Assembly: GCA_016195825.1 (NCBI GenBank)
Contig: JACPYV010000116.1
Span: forward strand, 1 to 64,000
Length of the DNA: 64,000 nt
Reading direction: 5' to 3'
Source: Burkholderiales bacterium
GTDB taxonomy: Bacteria; Pseudomonadota; Gammaproteobacteria; Burkholderiales; Burkholderiaceae_C
Part shown: positions 1 to 9,173 of the stretch, piece by piece
Position numbering within the stretch: the stretch's first letter is position 1
Layout: the number at the start of each line of letters is the position of its first letter
Made by a program: the position numbers and the translations under genes
Notes under the pieces: model-generated
Told to the model about the DNA's origin: nothing
Database searches by the model: none
What the model saw: only the letters and a program-made list of their open reading frames with translations

Positions 1-777
1 GTTGGCACCGCTCTTGACGATGATGTCGCCGAACTCCTCGGCCGTCTGCAGGCGGCCCTGCGCGTTGATGGACAGCTGCAGGTCGATGCCCTGCAGGCCC
101 GGCGACGCGCCGACCACGCCGGCCGCGGCCTGCACGTTCTGCTCGCGGATGGCGCGCACCACGTCGCTGGCCGACAGGCCGTGTTCGGCCACCTTCTGCG
201 GGTCCAGCCAGACGCGCATGGAGTAGTCGCCCGAGCCGAACAACTGCACCTGGCCCACGCCGGGGAGGCGCGCGAGGCGGTCCTTGACGTTGAGCAGCGC
301 GTAGTTGCGCAGGTAGGTCATGTCGTAGCGGTCGTTGGGCGAGGTCAAGTGCACGACCATGGTCAGGTCGGGGCTGCTCTTGATGGTCGTCACGCCCAGG
401 CGCTTGACCTCTTCGGGCAGGCGCGCCTCGGCCTGGCTGACGCGGTTCTGCACCAACTGCTGGGCCTTGTCAGGGTCGGTGCCCAGCTTGAAGGTGACGG
501 TCAGCGTCATCAGGCCGTCAGTGGTCGCTTGGCTGCTCATGTAGAGCATGTCCTCGACACCGTTGATGGCCTCTTCCAGCGGCGTGGCCACCGTCTCGGC
601 GATGACCTTGGGGTTGGCGCCGGGGTACTGCGCCCGCACGACGACCGAGGGCGGTACCACGTCCGGGTATTCGGAGATGGGCAGCGCGCCGATCGACAGC
701 AGGCCGCCGAGGAAGATCAGCAGCGACAGCACGCCCGCGAAGATGGGGCGGTCGATGAAGAATTTGGAGAGATTCAT
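1..777 (-). CDS. RND efflux permease, MexF-like, N-terminal part
   Basis: This is the first 259 codons of an inner-membrane RND drug:proton antiporter of the HAE1 family; the rest lies beyond the window edge. The start (MNLSKFFIDRPIFAGVLSLL) is the usual cytoplasmic leader and first membrane helix. The porter-domain text ISEYPDVVPPSVVV, GANPKVIAETVATPLEE and LTMVVHLTSPNDRYDM resembles remembered MexF sequence closely, so the substrate class may be like MexEF-OprN (quinolones, chloramphenicol); that is inference. It follows the adaptor gene after a 96-base gap and shares its operon. No outer-membrane factor is visible, and one may lie beyond the edge. Confidence 0.92.
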   Translation of the reverse strand, partial: MNLSKFFIDRPIFAGVLSLLIFLGGLLSIGALPISEYPDVVPPSVVVRAQYPGANPKVIAETVATPLEEAINGVEDMLYMSSQATTDGLMTLTVTFKLGTDPDKAQQLVQNRVSQAEARLPEEVKRLGVTTIKSSPDLTMVVHLTSPNDRYDMTYLRNYALLNVKDRLARLPGVGQVQLFGSGDYSMRVWLDPQKVAEHGLSASDVVRAIREQNVQAAAGVVGASPGLQGIDLQLSINAQGRLQTAEEFGDIIVKSGAN

Positions 778-873
778 GGTGTCTTCCTTCAGGGATGCTG
801 AGGAGAGAGGCAAAGCCGCCCCCAGCAGGCCGGGGGTACCGGCCCGTTGAGGGGCTGTTGGAGGGGGCTTAGA

Positions 874-2103
874 TCAGGACGCGGTGGCGGCCGTCTGTTT
901 GGCTTGCAGCTCGGGCTTGGCGTCCATCGCCACGTCCTTGGGTGCGAGGACCGAGCCTGGCCTGACCCGCTGCACGCCGCCCACGACGACGCGCTCGCCA
1001 GCCTTCAGCCCGCTGGTCACGACACGCAGGCCGTTCACGCTGGCGCCCAGGCTCACCGGCCGCCATTCGGCCTGATTGCCGGCGCCCACGACGATGACGA
1101 AACGCTTGTCCTGGTCGGTGCCCACAGCGCGTTCGTTGACCAGCAGCGCGGCCTCGTTCCTGGCCTGGCCCATGCGCAGCTTGGCGAACTGGCCCGGGAT
1201 CAGGCCGCCGTCCTTGTTGTCGAACACGGCGCGCACGCGCAGGGTGCCGCTCCTGGCGTCGACTTGGTTGTCCACGAGCTGCAGGCGGCCGGTGGTGGCC
1301 TGGTCCTTGCCGCTGCTCGCGCCGTTCAGCATCTCGACCGGCACCTTGTCCATGCCGCGCCGTTCGGCCCCGCCACCGGGCAGCGAGGCCAGCACCTCGC
1401 GGACGATCTTCTCGTCAGCGTCGAAGCTGGCGTAGATGGGGCTAACCGACACCAGTGTCGTCAGCACCGGCGCTCCGGCGCCGGCCGCCACCAGGTTGCC
1501 CTGCGTCACCTCGATCTTGCCGACGCGGCCGGCCACCGGCGCGCGCACCTGTGTGTAGCCCAGGTTGAGCTGGGCCGACTGCAGCGCGGCCTGCGCGGCG
1601 CGCAGGTTGGCGGCGGCCTCACGGGCGGCGTTGTCCTTCTCGTCGAACTCGCGACGGGCCACGGCGCGGTCCTCCAGCAGCGACTTGCTCCGCTGGGCTT
1701 CGCTCAGCGAATAGGTCACGCGGGCCTGGGCCGCGGCCACCTGGGCTTCCAGCCGCGACACCTCGGCCTGGTAGGGCGCGGGGTCGATGGTGACCAGCAG
1801 GTCACCTGCCTTCACCAGGCTGCCTTCGCGGAAATGGACTTGCTGCACGGCACCGGACACGCGGGCCCGCACGTCCACGCGCTCCACGGCTTCCAGACGG
1901 CCGGAGAACTCGTTCCAGGCTGCCACGTCCTGGCTGACGACCTGGGCCACCGACACCGGCGTGGCCGGTGGCGCGGCCGGGCCGGAATTGGCCTGCGCGG
2001 GCTGGTTGAACTGGCCGAGGGCCACGGCGCCGAGGGCCACGAGGGCGACAGCGCCCGCGATCAGGCCCAGGCGGCGGTTGAAGCGGGGGGTAGTGGACTG
2101 CAT
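874..2103 (-). CDS. RND efflux periplasmic adaptor (membrane fusion protein)
   Basis: This 409-residue protein is the AcrA/MexE-type adaptor that couples an RND permease to an outer-membrane channel. Residues 12-30 form an N-terminal membrane/signal segment. Next come the lipoyl half (VDVRARVSGAVQQVHFREG), an alpha-hairpin of about residues 105-165 rich in Ala/Gln/Glu, the returning lipoyl half (YTQVRAPVAGRVGKIEV), and beta-barrel and membrane-proximal domains. It lies between the hydrolase-like gene (22 bases upstream) and the MexF-like permease. No lipobox Cys is seen, so it is probably held by an uncleaved helix. Divergent LysR control is likely. Confidence 0.93.
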   Translation of the reverse strand: MQSTTPRFNRRLGLIAGAVALVALGAVALGQFNQPAQANSGPAAPPATPVSVAQVVSQDVAAWNEFSGRLEAVERVDVRARVSGAVQQVHFREGSLVKAGDLLVTIDPAPYQAEVSRLEAQVAAAQARVTYSLSEAQRSKSLLEDRAVARREFDEKDNAAREAAANLRAAQAALQSAQLNLGYTQVRAPVAGRVGKIEVTQGNLVAAGAGAPVLTTLVSVSPIYASFDADEKIVREVLASLPGGGAERRGMDKVPVEMLNGASSGKDQATTGRLQLVDNQVDARSGTLRVRAVFDNKDGGLIPGQFAKLRMGQARNEAALLVNERAVGTDQDKRFVIVVGAGNQAEWRPVSLGASVNGLRVVTSGLKAGERVVVGGVQRVRPGSVLAPKDVAMDAKPELQAKQTAATAS

Positions 2104-2125
2104 TTCGATTTCTCCCAGGGGTGTT

Positions 2126-2914
2126 TCAAGCAGAAGGCGGAGTCAGAGCCTGGCGGGCGGCCTGACTCAGGAACTCGTGGACGGGTGCCAGTACATAGCC
2201 GGGCGCGATGGCCGGCAGCGTCAAGTCCTTGGCGCTGACGCCGTGCTCGCGCAGCGCCGCGGCATAGCGGCGGGCTTCGTCGTTCAGCGGGTGGCCGGCC
2301 ACACCCAGCACCAAGGCGGGCGCCAGGCCCGACAGGCGGCGTGCGTTCAGCGGTGCGGCGTAGGGATGGTCGGCACGGGTGTTGTTGCCCAGATAGGCCT
2401 GCCAGCCCTTGGCGTAGATGCATTCGCAGCCGCCGCATTCGCCCTCGCGCATGGACGCGCTGCCCAGCACCGGGTCTAGCATGGGCGAGATCAGCAGCTG
2501 GCCGGCCAGCTCGGGCGCGCGCTGGTCTCGGGCCATCAGCGCCAGCGCCGCAGCCAGGTTGCCGCCAGCTTCCTCGCCGGCGACGAACATCAGAGTCTGC
2601 GCGCTACCGGTCAGCCTGGCTGGCTTGGCAGCCAGGGCCTGCAGCGCCTCGAATGCGGCGCCGAGCGCGGCGGGGAAGGGGTGCTCGGGCGCGAGCGGGT
2701 AGTCCAGCGTGACGACATCGGCGCCGGCATCGGCCAGCATCTCGCAGCGCGAGCGCGCCGCTTCCAGCGATCCGCCGGTGAAGCCGCCGTCATGCAGATA
2801 GAGCAGCAGCGCCCGCGCGCCGCCGTCCAGCGGCCGACGGGCCGGGTAGACATTGGCCACGAAGCCGGGCGCGGGGCCCAGGCGCAACGTGGAGGGAATG
2901 GCGATCTTGTCCAT
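2126..2914 (-). CDS. Alpha/beta hydrolase fold protein (HSL family) lacking the nucleophile
   Basis: The 262-residue protein has the hormone-sensitive-lipase fold: the oxyanion motif HDGGF at 41-45 and the strand DVVTLDYPLAPEHPFPAAL that normally precedes the catalytic elbow. The GDSAGG elbow is replaced by GEEAGGN at 113-119, so Glu115 sits where the catalytic Ser should be. The usual acid position reads GHPLNDEA, with His208 in place of Asp. His246 could be the remaining triad residue. Activity as an esterase is therefore doubtful. A Cys-rich stretch ECGGCEC lies at 159-165. It is the first gene of the efflux operon, divergent from the LysR gene. Confidence 0.85.
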   Translation of the reverse strand: MDKIAIPSTLRLGPAPGFVANVYPARRPLDGGARALLLYLHDGGFTGGSLEAARSRCEMLADAGADVVTLDYPLAPEHPFPAALGAAFEALQALAAKPARLTGSAQTLMFVAGEEAGGNLAAALALMARDQRAPELAGQLLISPMLDPVLGSASMREGECGGCECIYAKGWQAYLGNNTRADHPYAAPLNARRLSGLAPALVLGVAGHPLNDEARRYAAALREHGVSAKDLTLPAIAPGYVLAPVHEFLSQAARQALTPPSA

Positions 2915-2958
2915 GGGGCGAAAGATAGTGATTCGTGTCCCATAGATAAACGCCCTGC

Positions 2959-2973
2959 AAAGTGACTCACTTT
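2959..2973. promoter_or_regulatory. Palindromic operator candidate between LysR gene and efflux operon
   Basis: AAAGTGACTCACTTT is a perfect 15-base palindrome with a central C, lying 24 bases before the LysR start in the 83-base divergent intergenic region. LysR regulators usually bind dyads in such regions and regulate both sides. The assignment to this LysR protein is inference. Confidence 0.45.
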
Positions 2974-2997
2974 TCCCCTGCGTGGAACAATCGATCC

Positions 2998-3930
2998 ATG
3001 GACCGACTCACTGCCATGCAGGCCTACGTCCGGGTTGTCGAGGCCGGCACCTTCACGAAGGCCGCCGACTCGCTGGACCTGCCCAAGGCCACCGTCACTC
3101 GCCTGATCCAGACGCTGGAAACCCATCTGCGCACCAAGCTGCTGAACCGCACGACGCGCCGCGTCACGGTCACGCCCGATGGCGCCGCCTACTACGAGCG
3201 CGCCATGCGCCTGCTGGGCGACCTGGAAGAGCTGGAAGGCAGCATGAGCCAGGCGCGCGTGACGCCGCGCGGGCGCATCCGCATCGACGTACCCGGCGTG
3301 GTGGGCCGGGAAATGATCATTCCCCACCTGCCGGACTTCTACGCGAAGTACCCGGACATCCAGATCGAGCTGGGCGTCAGCGACCGCACGGTGGACCTGA
3401 TCAGCGACAACATTGATTGCGTCATCCGCGGCGGCGACCTGACCGACCAGAGCCTGGTGGCGCGGCGTATCGCCGAGTTCCGCTTCATCACCTGTGCCAC
3501 GCCCGAATACCTGCGGCGCCACGGCACGCCCGCGCACCCGCGTGAGCTGGGTGAGGCGCCGCATCGCATGGTGGGCTACTTTTCGGCGCGCACGGGCAAG
3601 GTCTTGCCGGACAGCTTCCGCCGCGACGAGGAGACGGTGGAGATCGTAGGCAACCACGTCATCGCGGTGAACGACGCGAATGCTTACCTGAACGCCGGCC
3701 TGGCCCACCTGGGCGTGGTGCAGGTGACTTGCTTCATGGCCGGGCCGCTTCTGAAGACCGGCGAGCTGGTGCGCATCCTGGAGGACTGGGACGCGGAGCC
3801 GGTCCCGGTCTACGTGGTCTACCCGCCGAACCGCCACCTCAGCAGCAAGCTGAGGGTGTTCGTCGACTGGGTCGTCGACCTGCTGGGCCGCGAGGCCATG
3901 GGTGGCATCAAGCTGCGCTGCACCAGCTGA
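2998..3930 (+). CDS. LysR-family transcriptional regulator
   Basis: This is a 310-residue LysR regulator with an N-terminal winged helix-turn-helix (LTAMQAYVRVVEAGTFTKAA, then LPKATVTRLIQTLETHL) and a C-terminal periplasmic-binding-protein-like effector domain. The ATG at 2998 is preferred over an in-frame ATG at 2962 because MDRLTAMQAY is the normal start of this subfamily and the earlier start lies inside the palindrome. It is transcribed divergently from the hydrolase-like/adaptor/RND operon, an arrangement like MexT beside MexEF, so it probably controls that operon. The effector is unknown. Confidence 0.9.
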   Translation: MDRLTAMQAYVRVVEAGTFTKAADSLDLPKATVTRLIQTLETHLRTKLLNRTTRRVTVTPDGAAYYERAMRLLGDLEELEGSMSQARVTPRGRIRIDVPGVVGREMIIPHLPDFYAKYPDIQIELGVSDRTVDLISDNIDCVIRGGDLTDQSLVARRIAEFRFITCATPEYLRRHGTPAHPRELGEAPHRMVGYFSARTGKVLPDSFRRDEETVEIVGNHVIAVNDANAYLNAGLAHLGVVQVTCFMAGPLLKTGELVRILEDWDAEPVPVYVVYPPNRHLSSKLRVFVDWVVDLLGREAMGGIKLRCTS

Positions 3931-3950
3931 ACGCGGGTGCTCCCGTTCAG
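3927..3950. terminator. Hairpin between convergent genes
   Basis: CTGAAC and GTTCAG, with inner GGG/CCC arms around TGCT, form a stem that overlaps the LysR stop codon and the end of the small minus-strand gene. It has no T tract, so its role as a terminator is only possible. Confidence 0.3.
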
Positions 3951-4099
3951 GCCTGCTCGGGTTCCGCGGCGGCCATCAAGGCCGGGCCGAAATCGCTGGT
4001 CGCGGGCGCTGGGGCGTTAAGGGCCAGCAACATGCCCGCCGCCAGCGCTGCGACAGCCGTCGCGGCGGTGATCAGCGTGAAGAAGGATCGGGTGTTCAT
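3947..4099 (-). CDS. Small membrane or exported protein, unknown function
   Basis: This is a 50-residue ORF beginning MNTRSFFTLITAATAVAALA, a basic N-terminus followed by a hydrophobic segment of about 20 residues and a short tail ending AAEPEQA. The ATG at 4099 has an AGGAG ribosome site seven bases upstream; a longer reading from 4156 has none. It could be a secreted peptide or a single-span membrane protein. It is convergent with the LysR gene. No family was recognised. Confidence 0.5.
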   Translation of the reverse strand: MNTRSFFTLITAATAVAALAAGMLLALNAPAPATSDFGPALMAAAEPEQA

Positions 4100-4242
4100 G
4101 GTGACTCTCCTGGTCGGCGCCCTCTTGGTCAATGGGGTGTGCCGATAGGTTGTCACTGTAGGTATTCAGCGCCGCCGGAAAAAGCGGGCGGAATAGAACG
4201 ACGAGTTGCTGCTGGCGGAACAATCGAGGCAGGGAGACCTTC

Positions 4243-4992
4243 ATGTATCCAAGAGACTGCGAGCTGCCAACGTCCAGCAACGCCGCCGAGTTCGCCTGGC
4301 AAAAGGACGATGTCTTTGGCCGAATCGCCGGCCGCTACGACCGGCTCTGCGACTTGTTCAGCCTTGGCATCCACAGGCGGTGGAAGCGCCGCGTGGCCCA
4401 GGTCATTGCCGGCGAGCCCTGGGTCACGCTGCTGGACGGCGCGACCGGCACGGGCGACATCCTGCTGCGAGTGCTGCCAAGCGTGAGGGGCCAGCAGCGC
4501 ACGGTCATCGCTTCCGACATCAGCCCAAGCATGCTTGCCATTGCCAGGCAACGGCTCGCGGCACAGCGCGGCACTGTCGAGTTGCGGCAGTTGGACGCGG
4601 AGCGCATGCCGACGATTGCCAGCGGCAGCGTCGACGCCTATTCGATCTCGCTGGGCTTAAAGATCTGTGATCGTGGGCTGGCGATGCGGGAGGCATGGCG
4701 CGTGCTCAAGCCGGGTGGCCGCCTGATCGTGCTCGAAGCGTCCAACATCCCGTGGGCGCCTTTGCACAAGGCCTACCTGTCCTACATGTCGCTATGCATG
4801 CCTTTGCTTGGCTGGCTGGCGACCGGTGGTGACGCATCGGCCTACAAATACCTGCTGCAGGGCATTCGAGACTTTCCGACGGCAGAAGCGCTGGCCCAGG
4901 AACTGCGTGAGCAGGGCTTTGACAGCGTGGCGTTCGAACGACTCTCATTGGGCGTCGTCGCCATTCACACGGCGCGCAAACCCCTCGCGTAG
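4243..4992 (+). CDS. UbiE/COQ5-like class I SAM-dependent methyltransferase
   Basis: The 249-residue protein matches the UbiE family: VFGRIAGRYDRLCDLFSLG at the start, the SAM motif LLDGATGTGDI, the acidic motif VIASDISPSMLAIA, and AWRVLKPGGRLIVLEAS. Family members methylate ubiquinone or menaquinone precursors. Here the conserved LRN after motif III reads LGLKICD, so this may be a divergent paralogue acting on another substrate rather than the housekeeping UbiE. A GGGAGA ribosome site precedes the ATG. Its codon use is less GC-biased than its neighbours, a mild sign of a different history. It stands alone, convergent with ung. Confidence 0.8.
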   Translation: MYPRDCELPTSSNAAEFAWQKDDVFGRIAGRYDRLCDLFSLGIHRRWKRRVAQVIAGEPWVTLLDGATGTGDILLRVLPSVRGQQRTVIASDISPSMLAIARQRLAAQRGTVELRQLDAERMPTIASGSVDAYSISLGLKICDRGLAMREAWRVLKPGGRLIVLEASNIPWAPLHKAYLSYMSLCMPLLGWLATGGDASAYKYLLQGIRDFPTAEALAQELREQGFDSVAFERLSLGVVAIHTARKPLA

Positions 4993-5000
4993 GCCCGCCT

Positions 5001-5702
5001 TCAGTCGGGTTGCGCCTGGGGCGCCACCGGCCGGCCTCGCCCGCGCTCCTCCAGCCACGCCTTGGCCGTCGAAAAATGCCCGCAGCCGATGAAGGGCCGC
5101 GGCGGCTTCAGCGCCGACAGCGGCGAGGGATGGTTGGCCTTCAGCACCAGATGGTCCTGTTTCGCCGCCTCGATCAGCGGTGCCTTGGCCTGGGCGTAGG
5201 CGCCCCACAGCATGAAGACCTTGGGCGCGGCATCCTCGGCGGCAGCCTTGATGAGGGCGTCGGTCAGCGCCTCCCAGCCGCGGTTGGCGTGGCTGGCGGG
5301 CTGGCCGTCTTCCACCGTCAGGACGGCGTTCAGCAGCAGCGTTCCGCCCTCGGCCCAGCGCACCAGGCTGCCGTTGGGCGGGAAGGGCTTGTCGAGGTCG
5401 CGCTGGATCTCCTTGAAGATGTTGCGCAGGCTGGGCGGCAGCGGCACGCCGGGCGGGACGCTGAAGCTCAGGCCCTCGGCCTGGCCAGGCCCGTGGTACG
5501 GGTCCTGGCCGAGGATGACGACGCGGGTGGCGCTGAGCGGCGTCAGCGTCAACGCGCGCAACGGCTCGGGCGGGTAGATGGTCGCGCCGGCGGCGACGCG
5601 TTCTTCCAGGAAGGCCTCGATACGTTGGCCGGCGGGCGACGCGGCCCAGGCTTCGACGACAGGGCGCCAGTCGGTGTCGGGCAGTTGCAGCGGCAGCTTC
5701 AT
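5001..5702 (-). CDS. ung: Uracil-DNA glycosylase
   Basis: This family 1 uracil-DNA glycosylase (233 residues) excises uracil from DNA in base-excision repair. It carries the water-activating motif [20 protein letters not shown] with the catalytic Asp, [11 protein letters not shown], and the C-terminal HPSPLS loop that enters the minor groove. The start overlaps the trpC stop by four bases, so it is the last gene of the tryptophan operon and probably translationally coupled to it. The length is normal for the family. Confidence 0.97.
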   Translation of the reverse strand: MKLPLQLPDTDWRPVVEAWAASPAGQRIEAFLEERVAAGATIYPPEPLRALTLTPLSATRVVILGQDPYHGPGQAEGLSFSVPPGVPLPPSLRNIFKEIQRDLDKPFPPNGSLVRWAEGGTLLLNAVLTVEDGQPASHANRGWEALTDALIKAAAEDAAPKVFMLWGAYAQAKAPLIEAAKQDHLVLKANHPSPLSALKPPRPFIGCGHFSTAKAWLEERGRGRPVAPQAQPD

Positions 5703-6493
5703 CCGAACAAGTTTGCCAGTGCCTGGCCCGGATCCGGCGCGCGCATGAAGGCCTCGCCAACGAGGAAGGCGTTGACGTTGGCGTCGCGCATGCGCTTCAC
5801 ATCCGACCCGCCCAGGATGCCGGACTCGGTCACCAGCAAGCGGTCCGCCGGCACCCGCGGCAGCAAGCCCAGCGTGGTGTCCAGCGTCACGTCGAAGGTG
5901 CGCAGGTTGCGGTTGTTGATGCCCACCAGCGGCGTCTTCAACTTCAGCGCGCGGTCCAGTTCGTCGCCGTCGTGCACCTCGACCAGCACGTCCAGCCCCA
6001 GCGCATGTGCCGCGGCTTCGAGGTCGGCCATCTGCGAGTCCGCCAGGCAGGCGGCGATCAGCAGGATGCAGTCCGCGCCCATCGCGCCGGCTTCCATCAC
6101 CTGGTACTCGTCCACCATGAAGTCCTTGCGCAGCACCGGCAGCTCGCAGGCGGCGCGGGCTTGCTGCAGGTAGGCGACGGAGCCCTGGAAGAAGCGCTCG
6201 TCGGTCAGCACGCTCAGGCAGGCCGCGCCGTTGCGGGCGTAGCTCTCGGCAATCAGCGCGGGCTGGAAGTCCTCGCGCAGCACGCCCTTGCTGGGGCTGG
6301 CCTTCTTGATCTCGGCGATGACGGCTGCATGGCCGGCGGCGATGCTGGCGCGCAGCGAGCGCTCGAAGCCCAGGCGCTCGGCCTTGCGGGCTTCCGCCTC
6401 TTCACGCTGCGACGCCAGCGAACGCTTCAGCCTTGCTGCCGAAATCTCTTCCCACTTGACCTCGACGATGCGGTTCAGGATGTCCGCACTCAT
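5699..6493 (-). CDS. trpC: Indole-3-glycerol-phosphate synthase
   Basis: TrpC (264 residues) closes the indole ring of carboxyphenylaminodeoxyribulose phosphate in tryptophan synthesis. It is a single-function TIM barrel with the expected motifs [47 protein letters not shown] and TESGI. It is not fused to TrpF. It follows trpD after an 82-base gap that contains a dispersed repeat, and overlaps ung by four bases. Confidence 0.97.
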   Translation of the reverse strand: MSADILNRIVEVKWEEISAARLKRSLASQREEAEARKAERLGFERSLRASIAAGHAAVIAEIKKASPSKGVLREDFQPALIAESYARNGAACLSVLTDERFFQGSVAYLQQARAACELPVLRKDFMVDEYQVMEAGAMGADCILLIAACLADSQMADLEAAAHALGLDVLVEVHDGDELDRALKLKTPLVGINNRNLRTFDVTLDTTLGLLPRVPADRLLVTESGILGGSDVKRMRDANVNAFLVGEAFMRAPDPGQALANLFG

Positions 6494-6524
6494 GTGAGCC
6501 CCTCGTCCGATGAAGACATCGGCC

Positions 6525-6570
6525 GATCCCGCAAGGGGATGCTGGCCAGCTTGGGAGCGGTCCGGCGCTC
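6525..6570. repeat. Dispersed intergenic repeat, copy 1
   Basis: The trpD-trpC gap holds GATCCCGCAAGGGGATG followed by GCTTGGGAGCGGTCCGGCG. Both blocks recur at 27411-27492 (with a C for one T and a longer spacer). The first block can fold into a small hairpin. It looks like one of the short palindromic intergenic repeats common in Burkholderiales; the number of copies elsewhere cannot be judged from this window. Confidence 0.5.
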
Positions 6571-6575
6571 GGCCT

Positions 6576-7613
6576 TCACGGCTTGCCTCCCAGCCCCTGC
6601 GTGGCCTTCACGAAGGCATCCAGCTTGGCTCGTGCTGCGCCGCTGTCCAGCGCCATGCGCGCGCGGGCGATGCCGTCGGCCAGCGTGGGCGCCACGTTGG
6701 CGGCGTACAGCGTTGCGCCGGCGTTCAGCAGCACGATGTCCCGCGCCGGACCGGTCTTGCAGTCCAGCACCCCGATCAACATCTCGCGCGACTGTTCAGG
6801 CCCTTCCACTTTGAGGCTACGGTTGCTGGCCATGGCCATGCCGAAGTCCTCGGGATGGATCTCGTACTCGCGCACCGCGCCGTCCTTGAGCTCGCCTACC
6901 AGCGTCGTCGCGCCCAGCGAGATCTCGTCCATGCCGTCCTTGCCGTAGACCACCAGCGCGTGCTCGGCGCCCAGACGCTGCAGCACCCGCACCTGGATGC
7001 CGACCAGGTCGGGGTGGAACACGCCCATCAGGATGTTGGGTGCGCCAGCCGGGTTGGTCAGCGGACCCAGGATGTTGAAGATGGTGCGCACGCCCAGTTC
7101 GCGGCGCACCGGCGCGATGTTCTTCATCGCCGGGTGGTGGTTGGGCGCGAACATGAAGCCGATCCCGCATTCATCCACTGAGGCCGCCACCTGGCGTGGT
7201 GTCAGCTGGATGTTGGCGCCCAGCGCCTCCAGCACGTCGGCGCTGCCGGTCTTGCTGCTGACGCTGCGGTTGCCATGCTTGGCCACCTGAGCGCCGGCCG
7301 CAGCGGCGACGAACATCGAGCAGGTCGAGATGTTGAAGCTGTGTGCGCCGTCGCCCCCGGTGCCGACAACGTCGACGAGGTGAGGCAGCGGCCCCAGCGG
7401 CACCTTGTTGCTCAGCTCGCGCATGACCTGCGCGGCGGCGGTGATCTCGCCGATGGTTTCCTTCTTCACGCGCAGGCCGGTCAGCAGCGCGGCCGCAATG
7501 ACGGGCGACATCTCGCCGGCCATGATGCGGCGCATCAGCGTCAGCATCTCGTCGTGGAAGATCTCGCGGTGCTCGATGACGCGGGTCAGGGCTTCGATGT
7601 CGGTGATGGGCAT
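6576..7613 (-). CDS. trpD: Anthranilate phosphoribosyltransferase
   Basis: TrpD (345 residues) transfers phosphoribose from PRPP to anthranilate. The glycine-rich PRPP motif [15 protein letters not shown] and [21 protein letters not shown] are intact, as is the C-terminal region [16 protein letters not shown]. It starts one base after the stop of the dinB-like gene, so the two are tightly co-transcribed. It is a stand-alone protein, not fused to TrpG. Confidence 0.97.
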   Translation of the reverse strand: MPITDIEALTRVIEHREIFHDEMLTLMRRIMAGEMSPVIAAALLTGLRVKKETIGEITAAAQVMRELSNKVPLGPLPHLVDVVGTGGDGAHSFNISTCSMFVAAAAGAQVAKHGNRSVSSKTGSADVLEALGANIQLTPRQVAASVDECGIGFMFAPNHHPAMKNIAPVRRELGVRTIFNILGPLTNPAGAPNILMGVFHPDLVGIQVRVLQRLGAEHALVVYGKDGMDEISLGATTLVGELKDGAVREYEIHPEDFGMAMASNRSLKVEGPEQSREMLIGVLDCKTGPARDIVLLNAGATLYAANVAPTLADGIARARMALDSGAARAKLDAFVKATQGLGGKP

Positions 7614-7614
7614 G

Positions 7615-8121
7615 TCAGGCTTCCCGGCGCTCAGGCTCGTGTTGGTGCAGGTAGCGGGTCAACAGGTCGCGCGGCGGCGCCCCGTCGCCCTGGCGCAGCC
7701 AGGCGCCCACGGCGCCGCGGTGGTTGCTGCCGTGGGTGATGACGTGGGCCAGCATCTCGGCGCGTGTCATGCGGCCGGTGTCGCCGTCGGTGAAGCGAAA
7801 GGCGATGACCTCGTCCAGCTGGGCTTCGCTGAGCGAACGCACATGGCCCAAGTACCAGGCGTCTAGCTGCTCGAAGGCCGTGCGCAAGGCCTGCGGCGTC
7901 GGCGTTTCTTCGGTGTTGGTGCCGGTCAGGCCATGGGGCTCACCGCGCAGGTGGCCGGCCCAGATGCGGTCCACCGTGTGGATGTGGTTCAGGATTCGCA
8001 GGGCCTGGTGGTGGGCCGCAGCGTGAGCCGTAGCGTCCACCAGTGCAAGCTGGTCGAAGAACTGCGGGTCTATCCAGGCTTTGTGTTCGAACAGCGAGAT
8101 CAGCAGCGTCGATGTCGACAT
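7615..8121 (-). CDS. DinB/DUF664-type four-helix protein
   Basis: This 168-residue protein has the DinB fold, a four-helix bundle with a metal site made by three His residues. Candidate ligands are in [10 protein letters not shown] and in [14 protein letters not shown]. Family members include damage-inducible proteins and thiol-dependent transferases such as bacillithiol or mycothiol enzymes; the substrate here is unknown. The ATG at 8121 is chosen because GGAGG lies seven bases upstream; an in-frame TTG at 8127 has poorer spacing. It sits between ltaE and trpD inside the tryptophan operon, an unusual position. Confidence 0.85.
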   Translation of the reverse strand: MSTSTLLISLFEHKAWIDPQFFDQLALVDATAHAAAHHQALRILNHIHTVDRIWAGHLRGEPHGLTGTNTEETPTPQALRTAFEQLDAWYLGHVRSLSEAQLDEVIAFRFTDGDTGRMTRAEMLAHVITHGSNHRGAVGAWLRQGDGAPPRDLLTRYLHQHEPERREA

Positions 8122-8123
8122 GG

Positions 8124-9173
8124 TCAAGCCTCCAGGAACTCTCGGGCGGCGGCGATGGCGTGGTCGACGCCTGCGGCATCAACATCCAGATGCGTCACGA
8201 AGCGCAGCCCGATCAGGCCCGTGGCCAGCACACCGCGCGACTTCAGGTGTTCCAGCAGCGCGGCGCCGCGGCCATCGCTGACCTGGGCAAAGACGATATT
8301 CGTCTGCGGTGGCGTGACCGTGACACCCGGCAACGCGGCCAGGCCTTCGGCCAGCCTTTTGGCCAGCGCGTGGTCGTCCGCCAGGCGGGCGACGTGATGG
8401 GTCAGCGCATGGTCCGCCGCCGCGGCCAGCAGGCCGACCTGGCGCATGCCGCCGCCCACCATCTTGCGCACGCGAAGCGCCCTGGCGATCAGCTCGCGCG
8501 AGCCCACCAGCATGGAGCCGATGGGTGCGCCAAGGCCCTTGCTGAAGCAGATCGAGACCGAGTCGAAGGTCCGTGCCAGGTCCGCCACGCTGCGGCCCGA
8601 GGCTATCGCCGCATTGAAGAGCCGGGCGCCGTCCAGATGGGTGCTGAGGCCGCGCGCATGCGCCAGCTCGCACGCAGCGTTGGTGTACTGCGTGGACAGC
8701 ACCTGGCCGCTCCAGGTGTTCTCCAGCGCCAGCAGCCGCGTGCGCGCGAAGTGCGGGTCGTCGGGCTTGATGGCCGCGGCGATGTCCTCCAGCTTCAGCG
8801 AGCCGTCGGGCTGGTTGGGCAATGGCTGGGGCTGGATGCTGCCCAGCACCGCCGCGCCGCCGCCTTCGTAGCGGTAGGTGTGGGCCAGTTGCCCCACGAT
8901 GTACTCGTCGCCGCGGCCGCAGTGGGCCAGCAGCCCACACAGGTTGCTCTGCGTGCCGCTGGCCATGAAGAGGGCCGCTTCCTTGCCCAGCAGCGCGGCG
9001 ACGCGCTCCTGCAGCGCGTTGACGGTGGGGTCGTCGCCGAACACGTCGTCGCCGACCTGGGCCGCGGCGATGGCTTCCAGCATCGCCGGCGTCGGTTTGG
9101 TGACGGTGTCGCTGCGCAGGTCCACCACGGCGTCACTGCCGCGGCCGGCAGAACCCGGTGCGTAATCGCTCAT
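8124..9173 (-). CDS. ltaE: Low-specificity L-threonine aldolase
   Basis: This PLP enzyme (349 residues) cleaves L-threonine or allo-threonine to glycine and acetaldehyde. Recognisable elements are [17 protein letters not shown] near the start, [20 protein letters not shown], the [11 protein letters not shown] cofactor-binding stretch and the PLP lysine in [12 protein letters not shown]. It overlaps the end of trpG by four bases and is followed at once by the dinB-like gene, so it is embedded in the tryptophan operon. A metabolic link could be glycine/serine supply for the last step of tryptophan synthesis; this is inference. Confidence 0.93.
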   Translation of the reverse strand: MSDYAPGSAGRGSDAVVDLRSDTVTKPTPAMLEAIAAAQVGDDVFGDDPTVNALQERVAALLGKEAALFMASGTQSNLCGLLAHCGRGDEYIVGQLAHTYRYEGGGAAVLGSIQPQPLPNQPDGSLKLEDIAAAIKPDDPHFARTRLLALENTWSGQVLSTQYTNAACELAHARGLSTHLDGARLFNAAIASGRSVADLARTFDSVSICFSKGLGAPIGSMLVGSRELIARALRVRKMVGGGMRQVGLLAAAADHALTHHVARLADDHALAKRLAEGLAALPGVTVTPPQTNIVFAQVSDGRGAALLEHLKSRGVLATGLIGLRFVTHLDVDAAGVDHAIAAAREFLEA

